Source: DASSKF01 sp035690725
GTDB taxonomy: Bacteria; Actinomycetota; Actinomycetes; Actinomycetales; Dermatophilaceae
Length of the DNA stretch: 35,109 bases
Reading direction: 5' to 3'
Assembly (NCBI GenBank): GCA_035690725.1
Contig: DASSKF010000118.1
Location: 1 to 35,109 of the forward strand
Part shown: in pieces, positions 17,922 to 25,645 of the stretch
Layout: each line of letters opens with the position of its first letter
Position numbering within the stretch: the stretch's first letter is position 1
Position numbers and translations under genes: made by a program
The notes under the pieces: model-generated
Databases searched by the model: none
Told to the model about the DNA's origin: nothing
Seen by the model: the letters and a program-made list of their open reading frames with translations, nothing else

Positions 17922-18299
17922 ATGGGCTTCCTGGACAAGGCCAAGCAGGCGTTCGGCCAGGCGCGCAACCGCGCCGGCCAGCTCGCAGGCGAGCACGGGG
18001 ACACGATCGACAAGGCGATCGACAAGGGAGGCACCTTCCTCGACGAGCGCACGAGCGGGAAGTACTCCGACAAGATCGGCAAGGTCAGCGACAGCGCCAG
18101 GGGCGCCGCCGGCCGGCTCGCCGAGGAGCACGGCTCGCCGGAACCGAACGCCGGGCACCCGCCGGAGCCGGCCTCCACGGTCGAGCCCCCCGAGCCGGTC
18201 GACCCGGCTGAGCCGATCGACCCGGCAGACCCGCTGCGCGCCGAGGACCCGCAGTACCACGAGGACCCGCTGCGCCCCGAGGACCCGCACCAGCCCTGA
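17922..18299 (+). CDS. Rv0909/MT0933-type antitoxin-like protein
   Basis: This 125-residue protein's first 75 residues (MGFLDKAKQAFGQARNRAGQL..., GGTFLDERTSGKYSDKIGKVSD) match the MT0933-like antitoxin family, a short helical domain. The rest is a Pro/Glu/Asp-rich tail with repeated EDP units (EDPQYHEDPLRPEDP). AAGGAGGG lies just before the ATG. Rv0909 is paired with a toxin (Rv0910), but no SRPBCC-like toxin gene is adjacent here. It may therefore be a solitary member with a role other than antitoxin. Confidence 0.75.
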   Translation: MGFLDKAKQAFGQARNRAGQLAGEHGDTIDKAIDKGGTFLDERTSGKYSDKIGKVSDSARGAAGRLAEEHGSPEPNAGHPPEPASTVEPPEPVDPAEPIDPADPLRAEDPQYHEDPLRPEDPHQP

Positions 18300-18324
18300 C
18301 GGCGCGCCGGCGGGCGGGCACGGT

Positions 18325-18338
18325 CCCCGAGATCGGGG
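18325..18338. terminator. Possible bidirectional terminator hairpin
   Basis: CCCCG/CGGGG arms around a 4-nt loop lie in the 43-bp gap between two convergent genes. The stem is short and lacks a U-tract on either strand. Confidence 0.35.
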
Positions 18339-18342
18339 CGTG

Positions 18343-18711
18343 TCAGCCGATGACCTCGCCGGGGATCGTCTGCGCCCGCCGCTGCTCCCAGGCGAGGAAG
18401 TCGTCGGTGTGGTGGATGAGCGCCGCCGCGATCCAGGCCACGACCACGGCGTCGTCGCCGAGCCCGAACACGCTGAACAGCGCCTCCGGCACCAGGTCGA
18501 CCGGCGACAGCACGTAGAGCAGGGCACCACCGAGCAGCAGCATCTCGCGTGGTGACACACCCCGGTACTCCCCCCGCAGCCGCGCGCGGGCGAGCCGTGG
18601 GACGGCCGCGAGTCGCTCGACCAGTCCGGGGGCACCGGGACGGGCGGACCGGCGGACGGCCCGGGCGATGGACCGGAACATGCCCCAGCGGAGCGTGGCG
18701 GTGGCGGCCAT
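18343..18711 (-). CDS. DUF1232 (YkvA-like) membrane protein
   Basis: This 122-residue protein has the DUF1232 core LLLGGALLYVLSPVDLVPEALFSVFGLGDDAVVVAWIAAALI (split here as residues about 59-100), which typically forms two hydrophobic helices with the SPVDLVPE turn between. The N-terminal part is basic and probably helical. ATG at 18711 has AAGGAGA 6 nt upstream. Its function is not known; family members are small membrane proteins. It shares a strand with the EcsC-like gene 133 bp upstream. Confidence 0.85.
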   Translation of the reverse strand: MAATATLRWGMFRSIARAVRRSARPGAPGLVERLAAVPRLARARLRGEYRGVSPREMLLLGGALLYVLSPVDLVPEALFSVFGLGDDAVVVAWIAAALIHHTDDFLAWEQRRAQTIPGEVIG

Positions 18712-18844
18712 GTGGTCTCCTTCGTGCGGTGTCGTGCCGCGCCGTGGCGCAACAGGCCTCGTGGGGTGAACGTCCGGGAACGGGCCGGGATTCCGGTGGG
18801 CGACCGCCCGAGCGGACCCGGCGGCTCCGGTCGGCAGGCGACCG

Positions 18845-19540
18845 TCAGCGGCCGAGTGCGTGCCCGCGCGGCGGGAACTCGTGCCGCGCATGGTCGGTGA
18901 TGCGGTGCAGCAGGTAGCCGTCCAGACCCGCCCCCACGACTCCTCCGAGCACCGGCACGGCCTTGCCGAACCGGCTCAGGGTCTTCTTGCCCACCTGGGC
19001 GAGCAGCCGGAACCCGACGCCCTTGTTGACGGCCATGAGCACCGGTCCGGGCAGCCGCTGGGCGGCCAGCGACGCGAGCCGGCTGCCCCCGGACAGGCCG
19101 ACCTTCTTCAGCAGGTCGTCCGCGTCCGCGCCGACCAGCGCGAGCAGGACCGCCGAGCGGACCTCCGGGCGGCGGATGTCGTAGCCGCGCAGCGAGGCGA
19201 TCGCCGCCACCGCGCGGGTGGCGAGCAGGTAGAACTCGATCACGTTCGCCGGCAGCGACACCGTCATGGTCACCAGCCCGCCCAGGCCCGTGACGAAACC
19301 GCCGGCGGCGGCCAGCCGCAGGTGGCTGCTGACCACCTTGTCGATCGCGGCCTCCGGGTCGGGGTGCTCGGCGAGCGCGGTGTCCGCAACGTGCTGGGCC
19401 GAGTCGAACGGCCCCTTGCCGTCGATCCCGAGGTCGAGCAGCCGTTCGATCAGCCCGGTCGCCGCCCCGGCGTCGACCACCGGGTCCTGCGCGTCCGGCT
19501 CCTCATGGTGGTGGTCGTCGTCCCGGTTGAACAGCCCCAT
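18845..19540 (-). CDS. EcsC-family protein
   Basis: The 231-residue product resembles EcsC-family proteins: RLAAAGGFVTGLGGLVTMTVSLPANVIEFYLLATRAVAAIASLRGYDI, then LGGVVGAGLDGYLLHRITDHA near the C-terminus. It has one or two hydrophobic stretches and an acidic/His-rich N-terminus (NRDDDHHHEEPDAQD). The ATG at 19540 follows GGAAGGGAG. The frame is open far upstream, but that region is the antisense of ligB. The family's biochemical role is unclear. Confidence 0.8.
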   Translation of the reverse strand: MGLFNRDDDHHHEEPDAQDPVVDAGAATGLIERLLDLGIDGKGPFDSAQHVADTALAEHPDPEAAIDKVVSSHLRLAAAGGFVTGLGGLVTMTVSLPANVIEFYLLATRAVAAIASLRGYDIRRPEVRSAVLLALVGADADDLLKKVGLSGGSRLASLAAQRLPGPVLMAVNKGVGFRLLAQVGKKTLSRFGKAVPVLGGVVGAGLDGYLLHRITDHARHEFPPRGHALGR

Positions 19541-19700
19541 CCGTGCTCCCTTCCTCGATCCGGCCGCACCCGACGACGGCCGGCGGCGCTCCCGAGCCGA
19601 CCCCCGCGGCCGCGCTCCACGTGCCGCCATCCTGCCAGCGAGCCGGTGCCTTCGCAGGAGTGCACGCCGCCGTGTCGGGGGCCGGTGCCAGCATGGGGCC

Positions 19701-21395
19701 GTGCTCTTCGCCGACCTGGCCACGCTCTCCGGCGAGCTGGCCACGACCGGGTCCCGCCGCGCCAAGGTCGCGGCCCTCGCGCAGGTGCTCACCCGAGCCG
19801 CCGGCGAGCCCGTCCCGGCTGCGCCCCCACCGACCGAGCCGTATGCCGTGAGCCCACCTCCCGCTCCCTCCTCCGCAGGGCAGCGCGGACCCGATGCGCC
19901 GGACGCGCGGCCGGACCCGCTCTGGCTCGTGGTCCGCCACCTGTCCGGCGGGCTGCGGCAGCGCCGCACCGGCATCGCGCTGGCCTGGTTCCGGGGCCTG
20001 CCACCGGCGCCGGCGGTGCCCGACGTGGCCGTCACCGAGGTCGACGAGGTGCTGCAGGCCTGTGCCGTCGAGGCCGGCACCGGCTCGGCCGGGCGCCGCC
20101 GCGCGGTGTTCGACGCGTTGGCGGCCCGGCTGACCGGGCCGGAGCGGCGGCTGCTCGCCGGCCTGCTCCGCGGAGAGGTCCGGCAGGGCGCCCAGGAGTC
20201 GCTCGTCATGGCGGCCGCCGCCGAGGCGGCCGGCGTCCCGCTCGAGGAGGTCCGCCGTGCCGTCACCGTCGGCGGCAGCCTCCCCGACGTGGCCACCGCC
20301 GCGCTGCGCGACGGGCCGGCGTCACTGGACCGGTTCCGGCTCACCGTGGGCCAGCCGGTCTCCCCCATGCTCGCCAGCTCGGCGAAGACGCTGGCCGAGG
20401 CGCTGGAACGCACCGGCTCGGCCGCCGTGGAGTGGAAGCTCGACGGCATCCGCGCCCAGCTGCACAAGGACGGCGAGCGGGTCCGCGTGCTCACCCGGTC
20501 CCTGGACGACATCACCGACCGGGTGCCCGAGGTGGTCGAGCTGGTCCGCTCGCTGCCCGCCGGCGCGGCGATCCTCGACGGCGAGCTCGTCGCCCTCGAG
20601 CCGGACGGCCGGCCCCGGCCGTTCCAGGAGACGGCCGCCCGCACGGCCAGCCGCACCGACCCGGCCAGGGGGCGGGAGCGGGCACCCCTGACGACGTTCG
20701 TGTTCGACGCGCTGCACCTGGACGGCGACGACCTGCTCGACCGGCCCGGGCACGAGCGGCGGGCCGCGCTCGAGGCGGCCGTCCCGGCCGAGCACCTCAC
20801 GCCGGCGGTGACCGTCCCCGACCCGGACGACCCGGAGGCGGTGGCGGCCGCGGAACAGTTCCTTGCCAACGCACTCGCCCGCGGCCACGAGGGGGTCGTC
20901 GTCAAGGCGACGGGCACGACATACGCGATGGGGCGGCGCGGGGCCGGCTGGGTGAAGGTCAAGCCGGTCCACACCCTCGACCTCGTCGTGCTGGCGGTCG
21001 AGCAGGGCAACGGCCGGCGCCGGGGCTGGCTGAGCAACCTGCACCTCGGAGCACGCGACCCGCACGGACGGTTCGGGCCGGCCGGTGGCTTCGTGATGCT
21101 CGGCAAGACGTTCAAGGGGCTCACCGACGAGATGCTGCGCTGGCAGACCGAGGAGCTGCCGCGGCACGCGGCGGGGCCGACCGACGGCTACCGGATCGAC
21201 CTGCGGCCGGAGGTGGTCTACGAGGTCGCCTTCGACGGGGTGCAGCGCTCGCCGCGCTACCCGGCCGGGCTCGCGCTGCGGTTCGCACGCGTCGTGCGGC
21301 ACCGGCCGGACAAGACCGCCGACCAGGCAGACACCGTCGAGGCGGTCGAGGCGCTCGGTCCGGCCCGGGCCGCGGAGCAGCCGGAGCGGCGCTGA
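19701..21395 (+). CDS. ligB: LigB-like ATP-dependent DNA ligase
   Basis: This ATP-dependent DNA ligase seals nicks through a lysyl-AMP intermediate. The 564-residue protein has an N-terminal DNA-binding domain (about 1-210), the adenylation domain with motif I E-W-K-L-D-G-I-R (Lys246 is the nucleophile), and an OB-fold. Late motifs include EGVVVKATG and WVKVKPVHTLDLVVLAVEQG. It closely resembles mycobacterial LigB, including the GPTDGY segment and the VQRSPRYPAGLALRFARVVRHR ending. A Pro/Ala-rich insertion occupies about residues 34-74 compared with LigB as I recall it. GTG at 19701 has no Shine-Dalgarno; CAGCAT 6 nt upstream suggests a leaderless transcript. Confidence 0.92.
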   Translation: MLFADLATLSGELATTGSRRAKVAALAQVLTRAAGEPVPAAPPPTEPYAVSPPPAPSSAGQRGPDAPDARPDPLWLVVRHLSGGLRQRRTGIALAWFRGLPPAPAVPDVAVTEVDEVLQACAVEAGTGSAGRRRAVFDALAARLTGPERRLLAGLLRGEVRQGAQESLVMAAAAEAAGVPLEEVRRAVTVGGSLPDVATAALRDGPASLDRFRLTVGQPVSPMLASSAKTLAEALERTGSAAVEWKLDGIRAQLHKDGERVRVLTRSLDDITDRVPEVVELVRSLPAGAAILDGELVALEPDGRPRPFQETAARTASRTDPARGRERAPLTTFVFDALHLDGDDLLDRPGHERRAALEAAVPAEHLTPAVTVPDPDDPEAVAAAEQFLANALARGHEGVVVKATGTTYAMGRRGAGWVKVKPVHTLDLVVLAVEQGNGRRRGWLSNLHLGARDPHGRFGPAGGFVMLGKTFKGLTDEMLRWQTEELPRHAAGPTDGYRIDLRPEVVYEVAFDGVQRSPRYPAGLALRFARVVRHRPDKTADQADTVEAVEALGPARAAEQPERR

Positions 21396-21433
21396 CCGAC
21401 CCTCGGCGCGACGGCCGGTGGCGGGAGGTGCAT

Positions 21434-21463
21434 CGTGGGGGCATACGGCGCGGAGCCCCCGCG
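21434..21463 (+). terminator. Predicted ligB terminator hairpin
   Basis: CGTGGGGGC and GCCCCCGCG pair over nine positions (one G-U) around a 12-nt loop, followed by TTGTCCT. It lies 38 bp after the ligB stop and before the sulfurtransferase gene. A GTATGCC motif (as GGCATAC) begins in the stem. Confidence 0.55.
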
Positions 21464-21535
21464 TTGTCCTGAAGAGCAGGCCGAACGACCCGCACCCGAC
21501 TGACCACCACCCGACCCGACCGGAGGCGCCCAGGC

Positions 21536-22405
21536 ATGTCCGTCCCGAACGACCCGAACGAGAAGCTGCAGGCCTACGCCCACCCGGAGCGGCTGGTGAC
21601 GACCGACTGGCTCGCCGAGCACCTCGGGGACCCCGGCGTCGTGGTCGCCGAGTCCGACGAGGACGTGCTGCTCTACGACACCGGGCACATCCCCGGTGCC
21701 GTCAAGATCGACTGGCACACCGACCTCAACGACCCGCTGACCCGCGACTACGTCGACGGCGAGCGCTTCGCGCAGATCCTCGGCGAGCGCGGCATCGGCC
21801 GGGACACCACCGTCGTGATCTACGGCGACAAGAGCAACTGGTGGGCCGCCTACGCGCTGTGGGTGTTCGCCCTGTTCGGCCACCCGGACGTTCGGCTGCT
21901 CGACGGCGGGCGCGACAAGTGGATCGCCGAGGGCCGGGAGATGACCCGCGAGGTCAGCAAGCCGGACCCGGTCGACTACCCGGTCGTCGAACGCGACGAC
22001 GCGCCGGTCCGCGCGTTCAAGGACGACGTGCTGGCCCACCTGGGCAAGCCGCTGGTCGACGTGCGCTCCCCCGGCGAGTACAGCGGCGAGCTGCTGCACA
22101 TGCCCGACTACCCGCAGGAGGGCGCGGTGCGCGGCGGTCACATCCCCGGCGCGAAGTCCGTGCCCTGGAGCCGCGCGGCCGCCGAGGACGGCACCTTCCG
22201 GTCCCGGGAGGAGCTCGAGCAGATCTACCAGCGGGAGCAGGGCCTGTCCCCCGAGGACGAGGTCGTCGCCTACTGCCGGATCGGTGAGCGGTCCTCGCAC
22301 ACCTGGTTCGTCCTCACCCACCTGCTCGGCTACCCGAACGTCCGCAACTACGACGGGTCCTGGACCGAGTGGGGCAACGCCGTGCGGGTGCCGGTCGAGC
22401 GCTGA
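21536..22405 (+). CDS. sseA: SseA-like thiosulfate/3-mercaptopyruvate sulfurtransferase
   Basis: This is a two-domain rhodanese that moves sulfane sulfur from thiosulfate or mercaptopyruvate to a thiophilic acceptor. The 289-residue protein has an inactive N-terminal rhodanese domain (YDTGHIPGAVKIDW near residue 47). The catalytic C-terminal domain (VDVRSPGEYSG near 174, GHIPGAKSVPW near 201) has the active-site Cys247 in the loop CRIGERSS. ATG at 21536 follows CGGAGG. The next gene, 46 bp away, encodes a SufE-like protein. The same sseA-sufE pair occurs in mycobacteria, supporting a shared sulfur-transfer role. Confidence 0.92.
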   Translation: MSVPNDPNEKLQAYAHPERLVTTDWLAEHLGDPGVVVAESDEDVLLYDTGHIPGAVKIDWHTDLNDPLTRDYVDGERFAQILGERGIGRDTTVVIYGDKSNWWAAYALWVFALFGHPDVRLLDGGRDKWIAEGREMTREVSKPDPVDYPVVERDDAPVRAFKDDVLAHLGKPLVDVRSPGEYSGELLHMPDYPQEGAVRGGHIPGAKSVPWSRAAAEDGTFRSREELEQIYQREQGLSPEDEVVAYCRIGERSSHTWFVLTHLLGYPNVRNYDGSWTEWGNAVRVPVER

Positions 22406-22451
22406 CCGGCCCGAGCGGCACACCCGACCCGACCCCGCCACGATGGAGACC

Positions 22452-22925
22452 ATGACCACCACCACGACTGCCGACCTGCCCGAGGCACTGGCCGAGATCT
22501 CCGAGGACTTCACCTCGGTCTCGGAGTCGGACCGGCTGCAGCTGCTGCTCGAGTTCAGCGACGGCCTGCCCGACCTCCCCGAGCGGTATGCCGGCCACGA
22601 GGAGCAGCTCGAACGCGTCGACGAGTGCCAGTCGCCCCTGTTCCTCGTGGTCGAGGTGGACCCGTCCGAGGACGGCGGCGCCGCGAGCACCCGGCAGGTG
22701 CACCTGTTCTTCCACGCCCCCGCCGAGGCGCCCACCACGCGGGGCTTCGCCGGCATCCTGCACGAGGGTCTCGACGGGCTGCCCGTCGAGGAGGTCCTCG
22801 CGGTGCCCGACGACACGCCGTTCCGGTTCGGCCTCAGCGACGCGGTCTCGCCGCTGCGGATGCGCGGCTTCGTCGCGATGCTCGCCCGCATCAAGCGGCA
22901 GGTGCGGCTGAAGTCGGCCGTCTGA
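22452..22925 (+). CDS. SufE-like sulfur acceptor protein
   Basis: SufE proteins accept persulfide sulfur from a cysteine desulfurase and pass it on for Fe-S cluster assembly. The 157-residue product has the fold signature LLLEFSDGLPDLPERY, the acceptor Cys59 in DECQSPLFL, the HLFFHAPAEAPTTRGFAGIL core and ends PLRMRGFVAMLARIKRQV. The second ATG (22452) is preferred, as GGAG lies 4-5 nt upstream; an ATG at 22443 is possible. It follows sseA by 46 bp. No sufS is adjacent, so it may work with SseA or a distant desulfurase. Confidence 0.9.
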   Translation: MTTTTTADLPEALAEISEDFTSVSESDRLQLLLEFSDGLPDLPERYAGHEEQLERVDECQSPLFLVVEVDPSEDGGAASTRQVHLFFHAPAEAPTTRGFAGILHEGLDGLPVEEVLAVPDDTPFRFGLSDAVSPLRMRGFVAMLARIKRQVRLKSAV

Positions 22926-22978
22926 GCGGCCTCTCCCTCCGACCGGGGTTTGTTGGTGACGGGGAGTTGGATGGGGCC

Positions 22979-24643
22979 GTGACCGGCATCGACGAGGCGT
23001 CCCTGCACGCCCTCGTCGTCCACGGTGACCGGGCCACCGTCGTCGGGCCGGGGCTGCGCCGAGAGGTGGAGCTCGCGGCCCTGCCCGCACTCGCCGGTGA
23101 GGTGCAGGCACGGGGCCGGCCGCGGTGGGTCTGGTGGGATGCCGCCTCCGCCGCCGGGCCGCTCGTCGGCGCCGGCGTGCACCTGGCCCGGTGCTGGGAC
23201 GTCGCCGAGGCCCACCGGCTGCTGGCCGGCGGCTGGCGGGCCGATCCCGGGGCCGCTCTGGCATTCGCCCGCGGCGAGCCGCTGCCGCCCGAGCCCGTCG
23301 ACCGACCTTCGGCAGCGACGCTGTTCGACGACGAGGAACCGTCGGAGGCCCCCGACCCGCGGAACTCCCCCGAGCTGCTGCTGGAGACCGCGCGACGCCA
23401 GCTCGCGCTGCTGGGCCCCGTCTCGCCGCGGGCGGTCGCGACCGCGACCTCGGAGTCCGCGGCCGCTCTGCTCGCCGTGGAGCTGGGCACCGACGGCCTC
23501 CCGGTGGACCGGTCGGCGCTGGAGGACCTGATCACCGAGGCGGCCGGCCCGCGCCCGGTCAGCAGCGCCGACGATGTGGCGCTGCGGCGGCGCCGGGACG
23601 CCGACGTCCTGCGGCACGTGCCCGGCCGGGAGTCGACCGACCTGCGCAACCCCGCCCAGGTCCGTGCCCTGCTGGCCGCCGTCGGCGTGGTCGTCCCCGA
23701 CACCCGCAAGCACCGGCTGCAGGCCTACCGGCACGTCCACCCGGTCGTCGACGCCCTGCTCGGCTGGCGCAAGGCGGAGCGAATCGCCACCACCTACGGC
23801 TGGCACTGGATGGACACCCACGTCGGTGCCGACGACCGGCTCCGTGGTGCGTGGACCGCGTGTGACGGTGCGGCGGGCCGGATGACCGCGCAGGGTGGCC
23901 TGCACAACCTCCCGGCGGCGCTGCGGCCGGCGATCGCGGCCCACCCGGGGCACGTCCTGGTCCGGGCCGACCTCGGACAGGTCGAGCCACGGGTCCTCGC
24001 CGCGGTCTCCGGGGACGAGCGGTTCGCCGCGGCGGCGGCCGCGGACGACCTCTACGCACCGGTGGCGGCCGCCCTCGGGGTCGAGCGACACGTGGCCAAG
24101 GTGGCCGTCCTCGCCGCCATGTACGGGCAGACCAGCGGCGCCGCCGGGCAGGCCCTCGAGCGGATGGAACGCTCCTACCCCACCGCGATGGCCCACCTCC
24201 GGCACGCCTACGAGGCGGGCCTGCGCGGGCAGCCGGTGCACACGTTCGGCGGACGGCTGGTCCGCACCGGCTGGGGCGAGGCGGGCGCGGGAGGAGGCTC
24301 CGGCATACCGGACGGGGCGGACGGTGCGGGAGCCGAGGGCGCCGCGCTGCGGGCGGCCCGCGGGCGGTTCGCGCGCAACGCGGTGATCCAGGGGGCCGCG
24401 GCCGAGCTGTTCAAGTCCTGGGCGGCGACGGTGCGGGCCGGGTTGCGCGACCTCGACGCCGAGATCGTGCTGTGCCTGCACGACGAGCTGCTGGTGCACG
24501 TGCGTCGGGAGCAGGCCGCCCGGGCCCGCGAGGTGGTCGAGCGGTCGCTCGGGGCGAGCGCCCGCTGGTGGGCGGGATCCGACCGGGTGCGGTTCGTGGC
24601 GGACACCGCGGTCGTGCACCGCTGGTCCGAGGCGGGGCACTGA
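22979..24643 (+). CDS. DNA polymerase I-like protein (bifunctional exonuclease/polymerase family)
   Basis: This 554-residue protein belongs to the actinobacterial family usually named bifunctional 3'-5' exonuclease/DNA polymerase. The C-terminal family A polymerase core is intact: motif A RADLGQVEPR (Asp331), motif B with Arg370, Lys374 and Tyr382-Gly383 at the Pol I spacing, and motif C HDE (501-503). The N-terminal 190 residues occupy the exonuclease position, but I see no DEDD-type acidic motifs. A Gly-rich insertion lies at about 433-455. The GTG start has no clear Shine-Dalgarno; TTGGAT lies 6 nt upstream. Its cellular role, perhaps repair synthesis, is inferred. Confidence 0.87.
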   Translation: MTGIDEASLHALVVHGDRATVVGPGLRREVELAALPALAGEVQARGRPRWVWWDAASAAGPLVGAGVHLARCWDVAEAHRLLAGGWRADPGAALAFARGEPLPPEPVDRPSAATLFDDEEPSEAPDPRNSPELLLETARRQLALLGPVSPRAVATATSESAAALLAVELGTDGLPVDRSALEDLITEAAGPRPVSSADDVALRRRRDADVLRHVPGRESTDLRNPAQVRALLAAVGVVVPDTRKHRLQAYRHVHPVVDALLGWRKAERIATTYGWHWMDTHVGADDRLRGAWTACDGAAGRMTAQGGLHNLPAALRPAIAAHPGHVLVRADLGQVEPRVLAAVSGDERFAAAAAADDLYAPVAAALGVERHVAKVAVLAAMYGQTSGAAGQALERMERSYPTAMAHLRHAYEAGLRGQPVHTFGGRLVRTGWGEAGAGGGSGIPDGADGAGAEGAALRAARGRFARNAVIQGAAAELFKSWAATVRAGLRDLDAEIVLCLHDELLVHVRREQAARAREVVERSLGASARWWAGSDRVRFVADTAVVHRWSEAGH

Positions 24644-24674
24644 GGGGCACTGAAGGGGCACTGAGGGACACTGA
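24634..24674 (+). repeat. Tandem repeat spanning the polymerase stop codon
   Basis: Four units of GGGGCACTGA run 24634-24643, 24644-24653, 24655-24664 and 24665-24674 (the last is GGGACACTGA), with one extra A between units two and three. The first unit contains the true TGA stop, and each copy carries another TGA. Confidence 0.9.
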
Positions 24675-24711
24675 GCCCGGCCTTCCCGCTGCCGCGGAGA
24701 CCCGCCCCCGA

Positions 24712-24717
24712 TAGCGT
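24712..24717 (+). promoter_or_regulatory. -10 element of a probable leaderless promoter (DUF1206 gene)
   Basis: TAGCGT lies exactly 6 nt before the GTG start at 24724, so transcription should begin at or within a base of the start codon. No Shine-Dalgarno exists upstream. Confidence 0.6.
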
Positions 24718-24723
24718 CTGCTC

Positions 24724-25593
24724 GTGGGCAGCGAGGGTGCGCCGACGCCGCAGCGCGGCTCGGGGGCGGACGGCAGCGACGACGTCGATCAGGAGATCGA
24801 GCAGGAAGTCGAGCGCGCCGCCGACGAGACCAGCGAGCACCCGGCAGTGCGGTGGCCGGCACGTGCCGGAATGGTGGTCAGCGCGCTGCTGCACCTGCTC
24901 ATCGCGTGGGTCGGCTTCCGGGTCGCCGTCGGCTCGACCGGACACCAGGCGAGCCAGTCCGGCGCACTGCAGACGATCGCGTCCACGCCCGGCGGGGAGG
25001 TGGTGCTGTGGCTCGGGGCGGTCGGGTTCCTCGCGTTCGCGGTCTGGGAGGTCGCGGACGCGATTCGCGACCGGAAGCGGCGACGACGCGACAACGGCTG
25101 GCTCGACGTCGCCAAGTCCGCGGCCACCGCGGTGGTCCACCTCGTGATCGGTGTCGCGTGCCTGCGGTTCGCGCTGGGACAGCCGTCCGACAGCAGGCAC
25201 AGCAGTCGTGAGCTCACCGCCGTCCTGCTGCAGCACCCGGGCGGCCGGGCGCTCGTCGGCGTGATCGGCCTGACCGTCGTGGGGGTGGGCGTCTACCACG
25301 GTTACAAGGGCGTCACCCGAGGATTCCTGAGCGACCTGAGCGGGGAACCGAACCCGGCGAGCACGACGGCCGGGGTGGTCGGGTACCTCGCCAAGGGGCT
25401 CGCGGTCGCGCTGGTCGGCGGGTTGTTCGTGGCCGCCGCGGTGCACCACCGCGCACGCCAGGCCAGCGGCCTCGACGGAGCTCTGCGCGACCTGCAGCAG
25501 GAGCCGTACGGCGTCGTGCTGCTGGGCGCCGTCGCCGCCGGTCTGGCGGCCTACGGGCTCTACACGCTCACCACGGTGCACCGGCGGGTGTGA
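24724..25593 (+). CDS. DUF1206 membrane protein
   Basis: This 289-residue integral membrane protein is of unknown function. After a roughly 40-residue acidic N-terminus it has about six hydrophobic segments (roughly 46-68, 92-112, 134-152, 174-194, 216-240, 258-282). They are arranged as three two-helix repeats, each with a short polar stretch containing a G-x-x-LL or LQ-PGG pattern (TIASTPGGEVVLW, VLLQHPGGRALVG, DLQQEPYGVVLLG). That threefold pattern is typical of DUF1206. It is probably leaderless. It converges with the PAC2 gene, leaving a 52-bp gap with no convincing terminator. Confidence 0.87.
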   Translation: MGSEGAPTPQRGSGADGSDDVDQEIEQEVERAADETSEHPAVRWPARAGMVVSALLHLLIAWVGFRVAVGSTGHQASQSGALQTIASTPGGEVVLWLGAVGFLAFAVWEVADAIRDRKRRRRDNGWLDVAKSAATAVVHLVIGVACLRFALGQPSDSRHSSRELTAVLLQHPGGRALVGVIGLTVVGVGVYHGYKGVTRGFLSDLSGEPNPASTTAGVVGYLAKGLAVALVGGLFVAAAVHHRARQASGLDGALRDLQQEPYGVVLLGAVAAGLAAYGLYTLTTVHRRV

Positions 25594-25645
25594 CCGCAGG
25601 CCGCCGACCGCCACGGTCGCCAGCGCCCCGTCGGGACAGGGCGGG

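Noticed and set aside
25594..25645. Possible terminator between the convergent DUF1206 and PAC2 genes
   Set aside because: Only a 5-bp CGCCC/GGGCG pairing with a long loop is seen, too weak to report.
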